Source: Sanghuangporus weigelae | Taxonomy: Eukaryota; Basidiomycota; Agaricomycetes; Hymenochaetales; Hymenochaetaceae | DNA: 64,000 bases | NCBI GenBank assembly: GCA_033182465.1 | Contig: CP137322.1 | Coordinates: forward strand, 868,001-932,000 | Direction: 5' to 3' | Shown here: in pieces, positions 22,880-34,463 of the stretch | Layout: every line of letters begins with the position of its first letter | Numbering within the stretch: position 1 is the stretch's first letter | Notes under the pieces: generated by a model | The model's database searches: none | Seen by the model: only the letters and a program-made list of their open reading frames with translations | What the model was told of the DNA's origin: nothing | Made by a program: the position numbers and the translations under genes

Positions 22880-23456
22880 GGAACAAGGAGATACTTACGA
22901 TGAATGCCTAGCTGCAAATGTTACGTACAGAGTTTCGCTGTTATGAGACATTGACGTCAGAATATTCGCATGTGCGGAAGAGACGAGTCCAGCGTACAGG
23001 AAACTATTATATTCCCTTGGCAAGTCTGCAGAGGGTAACATGAACAGTTGAATCAGCTCTGCACCTTTCAAAGATATGCAAATACTTACTGCCTTGGAAA
23101 GTGCCGAAATGATTGGTGACTGTAGACATCGAATTTCGACAACGTTAACTGGAAAGTGCATCGATAGCTGCCATTAGAAAAATTAAAAAATTCACCGACA
23201 GTTATACAGATGTGCGTTGCACGACCGAATACTGATTCAGTGTAGTTTATTTGAGGAAGGCGGTGGAGCTTTCCAGACGAGCTTGATTTCGTCAGAGAAA
23301 GTGAGGGTGCGGTCATAGATAGAACATCCTGGCGGCTCAAGTGTATCATAGCAGACAAAGAGATCAAGGAGTGACTATACTTACCAGCAACATATCATAT
23401 CGTGATACGTTTACATCTCTCAAGGCCTCCGTCGTAGTCTTCGTCAGAGGATCCAT
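22880..23456 (-). pseudogene. DUF6533 membrane-protein gene, probably decayed
   Basis: The first exon starts MDPLTKTTTEALRDVNVSRY (ATG at 23454-23456). After a GTAAGT..CAG intron the next reads IYDRTLTFSDEIKLVWKAPP, which is the diagnostic DUF6533 pattern (Tyr-Asp, Leu-Thr-Phe, Glu-Ile-Lys-Leu-Val-Trp-Lys). Where the next membrane helix should begin, an in-frame TGA follows NKLH at once, and the later exons do not form the expected hydrophobic helices. I therefore read it as a decayed copy of the family represented whole at 29603-31098. An unrecognised intron could rescue part of it, so confidence is moderate. Confidence 0.55.
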
Positions 23457-23939
23457 AGCTCACGTCGCAGCCGTCGTCCCTGCGGACTTGCTCGAGTGTA
23501 GAGATAGTCCTACTAGCATCGGGAGGAAACTAATCCTACCATCGAACCGCTCACTTATACCTGTGTTCTCATATCTTACATTCTGAGATCAGGCTGCGAA
23601 ACCGGTGATCGCTATTCTGTGCAACCTCGTAGTCCGTGCATATAAGCCAAGAACGTTGATATACGGTCACCATAGATCTCTTCTATTTCCTCCCGTAGGC
23701 TCGAATCCACTATCGTAATCCAGCCTCGATGTGCTTACCCTTTTGGATTCGGAATGCTTAGCTGCTCACAACAATATCAATAGAAATATGGCAAGATACT
23801 TTTTTATTCCCGTAGATCCACCCACTATACCTGCTCATAACAAAATAACAATGAAATTCCCGATGAGAACATAGTAGTACTGATTCCCTGCTAGCGATAC
23901 GTTTGAAGAACGGATAAAGCTATATCGAATAAAGCGCTC

Positions 23940-26247
23940 CTAGAGTCCGTAGTCCGCGAGATTCATCGACATGGCATCTCGGTCAAGACTAATGAGCCGT
24001 GCATACTCTAAAAGTAATCTGAAGAAATTGATTCAATTTTCTCCGGAGGAGACTATGCAAAACAGATGCTAATGCTCACCGAAACATGTACGCTGTTGCG
24101 TCTTCTTGTCGCCAGAACGTGCTCGCCCATTTGCTGCCAGCGAGCGCGATTTTCTTCGCCAGCTCGTCGTGGTTCCCCGCGCCAGTGATGTCTCCTCTGA
24201 AGAAGATAAAAGCATCGTACAAGTCCGAGTAATCGTATGCGATGGGCACGTAGTGCACCCAAGGCTGGATGCGATCAACGAACCTGCCAGGAAACGGACC
24301 TTTCAGTAACAGAATGGACGAATGGGATCGAGGTGTAAATACCATTCTGGGTATACGGTGCTCTTGAATATCAATGAGTTGCTGGCCATGAGACGCTTGA
24401 AACGCGACGACCATCCGTTACCATCAACCTTCCGAGCCAATGAGGTCAAAATTGCGTATAGACGGTTGAAGATACGTACATCGATAACATATTTATATCT
24501 GCTCGATTCGGATGTGTCCATACGTTTCCTCCAGTCAAATTGTGATTTCAGTTCCTCGCACGTCGGTTCCTCACATTGGACAGGTGATCCAGCGAAGGAG
24601 ATATCCATCATTGCGGGATTGATTCGAACCTTAGGCCATTTTACTCCTTCTCCGACCTGGTTATTCTCTTCGCCTTCCTTGGGAGGCGGTAGAACTTTGA
24701 TATCACCATCCATCGAGTTCATCATATCAACTAATCTAAAGCGCTGCGATTGCCGCCATCGCGTGTGAGGCGTACACATCATACCAGTGTTCACGCCACG
24801 CCAAAGGAGACGCTCGTCGTACTTGTGCTCCCATGGGATATCGCGCCGTTCTTCTCCCCATCCCGAAGGGGGGATCGGTAACAAGTCGTAATGCAGTAGG
24901 GTCGTGGACGATGAAAATTGGGGGATGAGTACCCGGTGTGGTGATGGCCCTTCGTAGTGAGAAAGGAATTGGCCACCGGTGAAGAGAAGAGCCGGATGGT
25001 AGCATGGATCCATTGTTGCTCTATGATCGTGTATGAATGTTTTCTTCTTCTTGTGCATTAGATCGACAGGGACTGGTCCATAGAAATCGAACGGGCGTCT
25101 GTGCGCCGGTGTATGCGGTTCGCATGCGGACAACCATCCGTGTTTCACTGGTGGTGGACCATCGATGTCAATGACTACAATTTGATTAGAAAAGGTCTGT
25201 CCGGGGTTATATAAGAATGACATGCTCCTTACAGGTTCCCTTTCTTGCTGCCTCTCGCGCTTCTTGGATCAGCTCCCAATCTTTCAGAAGATTCGGAGTA
25301 TCACCGGGAGAGATTATCGCTCGGAACTCCGGCAAATCATCTTCAACATCCAGCAAGATATTGAGGCGATCGCGCAGCGCTTCTTCGAATGAATCTGCCT
25401 GTGCTTCAGGCATTCCGTTCTTCAATATTCTGATCGGTCTTCCGGCGCTTTTCCCAAACACCATAACGGGAATATCGCTGCGGTCCTCCCAATCTGCCAT
25501 GGTGCGCCGCAGATCATGCGGTCGGATTCCCCAGAACGGTTCTAAACGCTCGTTTATGATATCATATTCATCAGGCAGTTGCACCTTGTTCTCTTGTACG
25601 TATTCCCACCTATGTCATCTCTGAGCACATCAATCGAAAGGGTGAAGAAAGTTTTCTCTGACGCACCACTTATCAAATCCCCTAGGTGGAGGACGGTGAT
25701 ATCGACGGACGTACTCCTCGAGTGCCTCCTGAAAGGTAGAGCTCGCTTTTCGTAGTTTGGCATACCACGAAGCCTCCGCCTTTGAGATCAGATCAAAAAT
25801 AGGATGTGTCCCATTAGGATTGACCTCAAGAAACCCATTAGGCCGGTAAGTGTGGGACACCGCGCGGAGTTTCCGCTTGGGCGGCTCCGGTAGAGGTGCC
25901 TCCTGTGCTTCAAATCGGGGTGTTGAGGTGCTGTTCGATTTTGGCCTGAACGGTATCCAAAAGTACAAGAAACACGCGCAAATGATCAATAATGCAAGAA
26001 TACGCCGTCTAGTAGAAGGTCTCGTCCGCAGACCCTGACGCGTCGTCGGGCCAGTTTGGTGGAAAACAGACGCCAACCAGACCCTCAGCTTCGTCAATAT
26101 ACTTTTCACGTTGTCCTCGTCTGCGTCGGCGACACTCTTGAGATCGATTCCCGGCCCAGAGCTTAGTTTCCTCCACGAACGCATCTCATTCGCAAAATCG
26201 CCCGAGTGTGACGGCAAATGACCTCTTGCCGGTCGCTGAGTCGGCAT
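23940..26247 (-). CDS. GT90/CAP10-type glycosyltransferase, type II membrane protein
   Basis: A Golgi glycosyltransferase of family 90, the family of cryptococcal Cap10/Cap64-like proteins and animal POGLUT1, often a xylosyl- or glucosyltransferase. After about 75 cytosolic residues comes one membrane segment (ILALLIICACFLYFWIPF) and a stem. The lumenal domain has YHRPPPRGFDKW (a hallmark of fungal members), FWGIRPHDLRRTMADW and HDHRATMDPCYHPALL. Then follow WEHKYDERLLWRGVNTGMM, a glycine/serine-rich DNA turn at [22 protein letters not shown], and FKSTVYPEWY. Next are PWVHYVPIAYDYSDLYDAF and the final exon LLLEYARLISLDRDA, stopping at 23940-23942. There are at least four introns. The fungal-type order is complete, at about 650 residues. 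It lies head to head with the HAD hydrolase gene. Confidence 0.9.
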
Positions 26248-26563
26248 CTACAAACAATCACTGATAAGCAAACAAGTCAATCTGCGGACCAAGGGTCTTC
26301 ACACTGTAACAGTGTAAGCAAAAATTGTGTCGTCAAGGAAGGAGACAAGAAGGTGCTCTCCCTTGCGAAGTTGACGAGAGCAGACGTTTACGATGAGCTC
26401 GGGCAGGGCGGTGATCAAGACGGATACTCATGATGATGATATTGAACAATGAAAATTGGAGGCTAGAAGAGACATCAAATGTTATTCTATGTTTAGTAAC
26501 CTCGGGCTCACGCGCATCCCGTCGATCCGCTTCCGCCTCACAACGTGTCCGCCTCCGTCTCTC

Positions 26564-28344
26564 ATGGCACCTGCTTTCCGTTACTCAGCTTTGCCGCGTT
26601 TACAATCTCGCACACTTCCAAAGGGCATATCTTATCAGAGAAGATGGAACTCTCAAGTTTCCAGATTTAATAGAGGTACTATTGAATCTTTGAACATATA
26701 AGATATGAAGGCTCAGACCAGAGCGGCCCGGGATTCTAGATCTTCTCCAACGCAGACCACCGTTGGCATTTGCTTTCGACATTGTGGGTCATCTAGCTTG
26801 TGAAAGAAGACTGCCAATCCTAATCTGATCTCCAGGATGGAGTGCTGATCCGTGGCCAGCATGCGCTTCCTCAGGCAAAGCGAGCTCTTAAAATGCTGGA
26901 TGGAGAGAACGAGCTGGGTATGTGAGTAGTTGCACACTCTTCGTCGACATCCACCTAATTCGCGAACAGAAAGATTCCATATATCCTCGTGAGATGCTTT
27001 GTATACGTCAGTGAGTCGTCGTAACTGAGCTCGTTCCAGATTACCAACGGAGGTGGTACATCCGAGACGATCCAATGTCAGCGATTATCCAATCTCCTTG
27101 GAGTCGAAGTCAGTGCCTTTTGGTCTGTCCATCTCATGAAAGGTTCTTATTCGCAAGAAACAAGATTTCGACAAATCAGTATATGCAAGCTCATACGATT
27201 TACAAAACAGTCGCGCATGAGTATGCAGATAAACCTGTTCTTGTCCTTGGAGGGCGACCAGGAGCTATTCCACGAGTAGCAGAGGAGTACGACACTGTCC
27301 TATTACTTGATGTCAGAACTGACATTCACCAGGTACGGGTTTCGAAAGGCATACTCCCCGCTCGAGATAAAGAACTGGAATTCGAGGCAAGCTACCGACT
27401 CAGAACATACCAGAATGATCATTGACGAAAGTCTAGCATCTGGCCATTTCATGACCTGACGGAGGAAGAAAGAGAGTTTGCCAATGTAAGACTTTCCTGA
27501 TAGTTAAGTTCCAAGTTTTAATCGTGTTCGCAGTCTCGACCTGGATTTGATCCCACGACACGATTCGCAGCGATTTTTGTTTTTCATGATCCTCGCAATT
27601 GGGCTCTCGACGCGCAAATTTCTCTGGATGTCGTATGCAATCACGGATACGTACTGCCCGCACCCATGCGACCTACCACCGAAGCATGGTCCACGCAACC
27701 GGAGGAACCAAACTCCGTAAAGCTTTATTTGTGCAATCCTGACTTCTTGTGGGGAAGCGATTACCCTACACCGCGAATCGGTCAAGGCGCCTTCCGGGTC
27801 GCGTTCCAAAGCGTATACCAATCATTAATGGGCAAGACATATCCTTACGTACAGTACGGAAAACCGACGAAGGCGACGTACACGTTTGCTGAACAATTGC
27901 TACGAAAGCGTTTGCAAGAAGTGCTTCAGGATGGATCATCCGGAAACGAAGTGGATGGTGGAATAGATCATACACCGAACGTGTATGCACTGTCTCTTGT
28001 TCTTATTGATATGTTATTGAGTCTCATCTTCTGGTTCTCAGATATATGGTTGGAGGTGAGTTGGATATCAATGTATCATGACTACTTGTTCTCACTCAAT
28101 GTGGCTGCAGACAATCCTGAGTCAGGTTTGGCATCTTATAATTAAACACCCGCGTATTGACCTCTCTGATGGTTGTAACGCAGACATCGCTGGCGCTAAT
28201 GCGAAAGGCTGGCAATCAGTTCTTGTGAAGACAGGAGTATACGACCCTGCGCGCGGACCACCAGCACACCAACCAACTCATATTGTTGACGACGTCGAAC
28301 AAGCTGTGTGCTGGGCGATTAACCGGGAGTTCTCGCGCATCTAG
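26564..28344 (+). CDS. HAD-superfamily IIA hydrolase, CECR5/HDHD5-like, mitochondrial
   Basis: A mitochondrial-type presequence (MAPAFRYSALPRLQSRTLPK) is followed, after an intron, by the HAD motif I FAFDIDGVLIRGQHALPQAK. Then come KIPYILITNGGGTSE (motif II), GRPGAIPRVAEEY, FVFHDPRNWALDAQI and YGKPTKATYTFAEQLL (motif III). Last is YMVGDNPESDIAGAN (motif IV), followed by the CECR5-type end PAHQPTHIVDDVEQAV. About ten short introns, each phase-checked by restoring these motifs; one small exon carries only the DNPES part. Proteins of this family (human HDHD5, yeast YKR070W) are mitochondrial; their substrate is not established. The whole set of catalytic Asp, Thr, Lys and Asp residues is present, so it should be active. 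Confidence 0.92.
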
Positions 28345-29602
28345 TGAAGTTGAAGTACCAGGTAAAAGGCACCGACCTTGAGTATAGAGGACATAGAGGC
28401 ACCATTGTGTGAGTTTATATTGACATGGATGTCATGATGGTGATGGACTCATATTTCCTGCGAAGAGAATGTATTCTAGGAGTCAAACATCAGCATTTTT
28501 ACTGCTCTAGGCCTTTTTTTTGTCCTAATCCCGAGACAGACCAGAGGAAGACATCTCTAATCCTTCTAGGAACCTTTAATACGTCAGTATGTGATACCTG
28601 TGCCAACCTTTGCCTGAAACATTCACGGATTCAATGGCTCCTATCATTTCCGCGTCCGATATCGGATCCATCAATCTAGAAGACTGCACTTATGGAGACT
28701 GCAAGGAGCGCTGGTGCTTTGCTGTCTTCTGTGCTACATATGACCTTGAAGGCTTATTATCGAATTGGCGATGAACGCTTCCTCTTTACGCGTTGAGAAT
28801 AATATCCTTTAATCAGAAGATGCCACATGGCTCTGGACGTGGACACTTCCAATAATCCGTGCAGCCTCAGATTCATATCACCGCAGGCATTGCCACGCCT
28901 TTTATTAACCTCCGTATTTGAATTACCCATAACCGGTAAGCCTTATTTTGAGTTCGCTGATCACGATAGATGTTCTTGATGTCCACGAGCGTGGGATCAC
29001 GGATTCTGCCTGCCTTGCCGCCCGATTCACCGCAACTGCACTGCTAAAATTGATGTCTTGATTCGTTCATCATACGAATCTTAAGACTCGCGTTGCAACT
29101 TACGGCGCCTTCGCTGCGACGACCCGTCCACACCTCGTCTCGACCTGTACTTATTAGTCTGAGTTGGAGATCCGCCGGATCCTCCAATCGCAACTGCCTT
29201 ACAAGCGAAGCTCTCAAGAACCCATATCAAGAATTCTTTCTTCTCACAGCTGAGCTGAAATAAACACCATCTCCATCACCTCGTTCCATCACCCCTGTCA
29301 AAACACATCTTAAAGTCCCGGACAGCTGCGTCGTTAGCTCGACGCAGCCCTTCGCTCCACGACATCCGGTGCTGTCGTTTTGTCCGCTCTTTATGCGCGC
29401 CCTTTATTCGTGCTTCACCGGGACCCTCGAACGTCTTCATCAGATCTTGTTGTTGCCCTATAACTTGGATATCTACAAAGCGCTTTGAGCTGGTGCAAGG
29501 CTCCCCGCCTTTTCCAGAAGCTGGCTGTCCGGTACCTGGCTGGCTTTCTGCTCGACGCTCCAGGTTTCCTATACTATTGGGTGGCTGTGTCTAAGCATCG
29601 AT
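28345..29602. other. Intergenic stretch
   Basis: About 1.25 kb with no gene I can support. It includes a perfect hairpin at 29325-29348 (listed separately) and the upstream region of the DUF6533 gene. A possible continuation of that gene's 5' leader occupies the last 300 bp. Confidence 0.4.
29325..29348. repeat. Perfect 9-bp inverted repeat with 6-nt loop
   Basis: GCTGCGTCG (29325-29333) pairs fully with CGACGCAGC (29340-29348) across the loop TTAGCT. It lies about 260 bp upstream of the DUF6533 start. It has no following T-run on either side, so a terminator role is not suggested. Function unknown. Confidence 0.7.
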
Positions 29603-31098
29603 ATGCTGGAATCGCCAGAACAATGCGTTCTTGATGCTAATGCCACTCGATATCTCAATGGTAAGTCATCTTTCGTTAAGATTGGCGGACGCGTACTTAC
29701 ATTCCGTGAAGGTATCGGGCTGGTTATCATGTTATACGACCATATCTTGACGTTCGGCGAAGAAGTCCGCCTCGTATGGCAGGCTAAACCTTCGTTTGCA
29801 AAATGGCTATTTTTAGCCAACCGGTATCTTGTTCCGATGATGCTGATTGGAGTGGCACTTTGTACGTGTCCTAGTCGGATGAATTTGTAAAAAACATTCT
29901 GACGTCGGAGCAATGCAGTTATGAACAATTTCAACAATAACTCATTAGCCACGACAACTGTGAGTGATAAATAATGTAGTGATGATCAGCGAGCGTCTGA
30001 TCTGTCTGTGTGATAGAGCTGCCGGAGATTCTTCGTCATTACATCTCTTTTTGGTGTTATCTCGGTAGGGATAGCAAATGTCCTTGTTCTCCTAAGGGTT
30101 GTGAATCTTTGGGAGCGAAGCAGTGTATGATTTGCTTCATACTGCACATTCTGGTGAAAAGCTGAAACATGACACAGAGGATTGCATGCATTATGTTCTT
30201 CGGCTTTATGGTTTCGTTTTGTGCAACTTCTGCCCTTATGGTCGTCGTACTCGTCAAGTTGATACGTGCGTCAATGTTTTTATGTTGTGTAACAATCATT
30301 GCTGATCATGTGTCTACCGACAGCTGGGGTGGTATATTTCCCAGGGGTGCATATGTGCGTCTCGACTATGTCTGTTACCGAAATAAAAGCACTATGGGCC
30401 GCTCCGGTTTGTTTGTCTGTACCTGAAGCCGTTGTGAATCTAGACGATAATGGGTTTTCTTGCAGATGCTTTTCGAGGTCCTCGTGCTCCTGGCCGTCTG
30501 CTTGAATGCGCTCGACCGACCACATGCTCAAAATTGTGAGGTGAAGCGAGCCTTAGCAAGGGATGGGATTGGGTTCTTTGCTGTATGTCTGCTCCCAGAA
30601 TACTTCATATCATCCTCAATTCATTTGCTTTGTTGCAGGCTTTAACCGGTACGTGACATTGAAATCCCGTGCAGAACTGCGGACTTAAAGACAATGGTTC
30701 TCTAGCCTTGAGAGTCTTCAATCTGCTCCTAGCCACGGTGGCTCGCGTAAGTTGAAACCCCTTTTTTTATCTCATACACTTGAATTTACTTGCTATCCTA
30801 GCCTTCGCTTATCGTTCTTGGTGTCTAGTGAGTGTTTAAACCTCCACATCACCATTTGTCGAGTATACACATCCTAACTTTGACACGAATCAATAGCTTC
30901 GTCTGGGCGACGACTACGCTTGTTCTTAACCGCGCTCTTCTCAACATCCTCAAAAACACCGCCAAAGCCCGCTCCCGTCCTTCGGAATGCATATTACCAT
31001 CACGCAATGTGCTTATTGAACAAATCACTTCACCTGCTCTCTGTCTTTATCCATCCATGGACAAGGACTTTGGCCGAGAAGCATACGAGTTTAAATGA
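29603..31098 (+). CDS. DUF6533 seven-helix-like membrane protein, about 9 introns
   Basis: A fungal integral membrane protein of unknown function. The diagnostic segment IGLVIMLYDHILTFGEEVRL then VWQAKPSFAKWLFLANRYLV opens the protein after about 30 residues. Further exons restore hydrophobic helices: SLFGVISVGIANVLVLLRVV, IACIMFFGFMVSFCATSALM, MLFEVLVLLAVCLNALD, LRVFNLLLATVAR and PSLIVLGVYFVWATTTLVL. A cytosolic tail follows, ending in DFGREAYEFK. Splice sites are regular, and the exon ending RDGIGFFA precedes an intron at the position usual in the family. The ATG at 29603 is the first in frame. It looks whole, unlike the relative near 23.4 kb. Confidence 0.85.
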
Positions 31099-31788
31099 GG
31101 CATGACAGAACAAGCGAAAAGTTTCTTAACAAAATATTTGCTACGGACTAAACCACATGGACATGCTATTCAACATTTTTCGCTTTCTTGTTCAGCAGTT
31201 TTCTATGCATCCACATCTCACACCTGCTATGACACTATCCTACCCGTCTGCATAACTTGCTAATTCGAGCTATACTTAGATCGTCTCGTCGTAATACCTG
31301 TATCTGTTTTGGAGGATGTATGCGTTTGTACCGTACCTCTAACAAATAAAGTCAAATAGACACGATAAACAGACGGATCACGTAATCAAGAATTTCTGTA
31401 TTCCTATCCCTATCCAACAGATCCTGTTCAATCCACTGGCGGCCGCTGGATGATTGGAAAACCGTAGTCGTCTGACTGTCGTCGTAGGGAGAAAAAGCAA
31501 TTCGGAACTGCTCTGCCCAGGATTAGCTTTCTCTGGAATCTCTCCGAACTTGCCGGTCAGCTTCTGCCCGGGTTTTCAGGCATTGAGTGAAGAGGGAACT
31601 CATTGGCCAACGCTTCATTCGATCAACTCGGTGTGTTTCGAGCGTTGAAAGGAATCCGTTACAGCCCGTGGCAAGGTCGACGTCATACATCCGTGTTGTC
31701 CGACATCGGGGCGAATTTAAGGGCTTGTCGTGGTACCTGTTTCTCTCAACTTCACCTGACGGCCGTAACGTGAGCGAGAGTATTCAAT
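31099..31788. other. Intergenic stretch
   Basis: The 3' region of the DUF6533 gene and the promoter of the sulfite-pump gene. AATAAA-like signals lie near 31346. No supported exon. Confidence 0.4.
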
Positions 31789-33289
31789 ATGACTACTTGT
31801 GATAGTAGAAAGACAAAGCCCTTGAGCGAGCGTATCAGGTATGTTCATCGCAATTTTCGGTTAATGGCCGGATTTGACATGAGCATGAAGGCATTTTACG
31901 CCAGCATGGCATGCCGTGAACATGGGTATGTTGTTTTCATTTCTCAAGTAAGCTCGTACTCACCTTGCGCTTGAACAGGAACGGGTGCTGTTTCTGCCCT
32001 CTTTCACGTCTTCCCGTATGGTAGCGAGCATCGTGGAATGCAAATCGCCGCACTTTTCTTCCTTATGCTCAACCTCGTCTTTTTCGTTATTCTTACGCTA
32101 TGTGCCTTCGCCCGCTACACCATTTACCGCGGTATTTGGTCTTCAATGATACATCACCCCGTACAGAGCCTTTACCTGGGCTGTTTTCCGATGGGATTTG
32201 CAACACTCATCATCGCTGCCGTTGGGATCGTATATGAGTACTTTGAATTTGGAGGGGAGGGATTCTTGTACGCGATGTGGAGTTTCTGGTGGTTGGACGT
32301 TGCAGTCTCATTGGTCACTTGTTTCGGGCAGCTTCATATCATGTACGTCGTCCTTCTAGCTTGTTCGTTTTGAGACAATTAACCAACTGCATTTCAGGTT
32401 CACCCGTCAAACGCACGAAACCTCAGCGATGACGATGGTCTGGCTTTTGCCCATAGTTACACTCATCGTCGCATCGGCTGCTGGCGGTGTCGTGGCTCAG
32501 GCTATGATTCCTTTTGACGTCTCCCGGGTGTGTTTGACACTTGCTGTTTGCATGGCCCTCGTCAGCATTGGAATCACTTTGGCGTTTGCGGTCTTCACCA
32601 TCTACCTCCACCGACTCATCGTTCATGGACTTCCGGAGGGAATCACCATCTTCTCCGCCTTCTTGCCTTTAGGGCCTCTTGGCCAATCAGGTTATGCATT
32701 CTTACTCATGGGTGAAATCTGTCGAGATTTGCTGCCGTTGAAAAACGGGGATGCTGTGATGAATATCTTTGCGAATGAGCTGACACCGCAGATTGCTTAT
32801 GTCCTCGCCTGGGTGGTGAGCTTTGCGCTTTGGAGTTTTGCTACGTGCTGGTTGCTTCTGGCGGTTCTGGCGCTCGTGGATGTGTTGAGAAGGAGCTCGT
32901 TACCTTTCAAGATTACTTTCTGGGGTATGATTTTCCCTAATGTAAGTCCTTGCGTTTTTCTATCGTACTCCCGAAGTCTTATGCTTGACATGCTCCAAAA
33001 CTTGCAGGGCGTTTATGCAAACCTGACTATTCAACTTGCACGCACGCTCGATGCCCAGATTCTCCGAGTATGGGGTGCAATTTATGCAGGCGCAACTTTT
33101 GCTCTGTGGTGCTTCGCAATGTGGCGAACTCTTCCGAGCGTGTGGAATGGTTCAATCTTTGAGGCTCCCTGTCTTGTAAAGCCGGAACAAGCTGAGTTAC
33201 TTGGTCAGGATCCGGCCGGATCTAATAGCAGTTGTCGAGGGAATTCCGCAACAGAGCCAGAAATACCTGTTCAACAGGTCAAGCATTGA
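31789..33289 (+). CDS. Sulfite efflux pump Ssu1-like transporter (TDT/SLAC1 family), 4 exons
   Basis: A plasma-membrane transporter of the tellurite-resistance/dicarboxylate family, most like fungal Ssu1, which exports sulfite. Exon 1 (MTTCDSRKTKPLSERIR) joins over intron 31839-31890 to give the family opening RHFTPAWHAVNMGTGAVSAL. About ten helices follow, among them MQIAALFFLMLNLVFFVILT, AMTMVWLLPIVTLIVASAAG and LPEGITIFSAFLPLGPLGQS, which is the signature of the Ssu1/Mae1 pore. Next are FALWSFATCWLLLAVLA and GVYANLTIQLARTLDAQILR. A short polar C-terminus ends VQQVKH. About 430 residues. Sulfite versus malate as substrate is a family-level guess; the LGPLGQSG pattern and length favour sulfite. 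Confidence 0.85.
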
Positions 33290-33467
33290 GTAATACGAAT
33301 TTGGGAGCTTCAACGACAACGGATTTTGATCAATACAGTATCTTACAAGCATGATCCTTAGTTTTCTAACAAGCTGTATACTAACCAACCCTATAGAGTA
33401 TATTGTACAATCGACTGTATTTAGGTAACTTGCAAACCGGCGGCGATACATATACTAATACAGACAT

Positions 33468-33912
33468 TTACTTCTGAATGGTGACAGTCTGGTCAGGCTC
33501 TGATGTCCAAGCAACCCAGTCAAAACACGAAGGTAAATTCCGACGGAATGAGAGTGCGCACCGATGTACTTGATAACGTCGCCCTGGAGCGACTTGAACG
33601 AGTCAAGCGTCTTGTCAGGGATCGTAGCAGAGAATCCGTTGAGGATGGCATCAAAACGCTGGTTTACTTGTCCACCTGTACACATTCGTAGGTAGGGTCC
33701 ATTTCCAGTACACAAGGCAAATGGATTCATGAATATTCATACTCAGATTTGGGTTACATGGAAACGCACCTCCTTCCTTAACGTCCTGGACGTACTTATC
33801 GATCTGTTCCTGAGTAACTTCATCATTGAAGACAACAATGTAGTCTATCGTCGCGGAGTCAGTGAAATCCAATGGACATATAATCCGAAAGTTACATACT
33901 ATTTCCTGACAT
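33468..33912 (-). CDS. Proteinase inhibitor I9 (Pbi2-like), 3 exons
   Basis: A small cytosolic or vacuolar inhibitor related to subtilisin propeptides and yeast Pbi2, which blocks proteinase B and takes part in vacuole fusion. Exon 1 is only MSGN plus one base. Exon 2 gives YIVVFNDEVTQEQIDKYVQD, and exon 3 QVNQRFDAILNGFSATIPD then SLQGDVIKYI, with the conserved GFSA. The last exon ends EPDQTVTIQK, as is usual for inhibitors of this class. All junctions are phase 1 and restore the fold. About 80 residues, with no signal peptide. It is convergent with the sulfite-pump gene (179 bp between stops) and divergent from the downstream kinase. Confidence 0.9.
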
Positions 33913-34463
33913 CTTGGTCTTTGTTGACTGTGACTTATTGTTGTTGTGATAATTTGGTAGTGATGGTAAGGAAGAAAGAGAGTGTATGCGCAGTCGACGA
34001 GCGATTATGATGAGAGACGGACGGACGATGACGATGGGCGCGGAACTGAAGCGATGGCTGATTTTGACGAACATGGTAAGCCGGCAAGACACGGCAATCC
34101 GACGCGCTTACGTCACTCACATCATTCCTTCCAAGTTTTCTTTGTGCCACACACACCTCTTGACCGCGACCTGGTCGTCTCATTGGCTGCATTATCGCTT
34201 CGTTACTTTGCAGCACAACATTTTTCAGTTCCTTATTACAAAATGCAGTGCAAAGCAGTAAGATGCATTGGTTCGCCGTTTACATCCATTTCGGTTTGGA
34301 CTGAGTGTATAATATAGCATGTTTACCCCGCAGTCTCGAGCGAGAGCGTTCTTGTCCTTGTTCCGTTACCACCCCGACTCGCTGTGGCTCGCGTTCCCTC
34401 CCTCTTTCAGTCCCTCCTTTCTTTCTTTCTCCGAATGCACAACGGAAACCTCTGTAAGACTCG

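Noticed and set aside
23690-23725. GGCTCGAATCC, resembling a tRNA T arm
   Set aside because: The stem on either side does not pair, and no upstream arms were found.
26713-27075. 120-codon minus-strand reading near the HAD hydrolase start
   Set aside because: The plus-strand exons of the hydrolase cover the same DNA and restore HAD motifs I and II with good splice sites.
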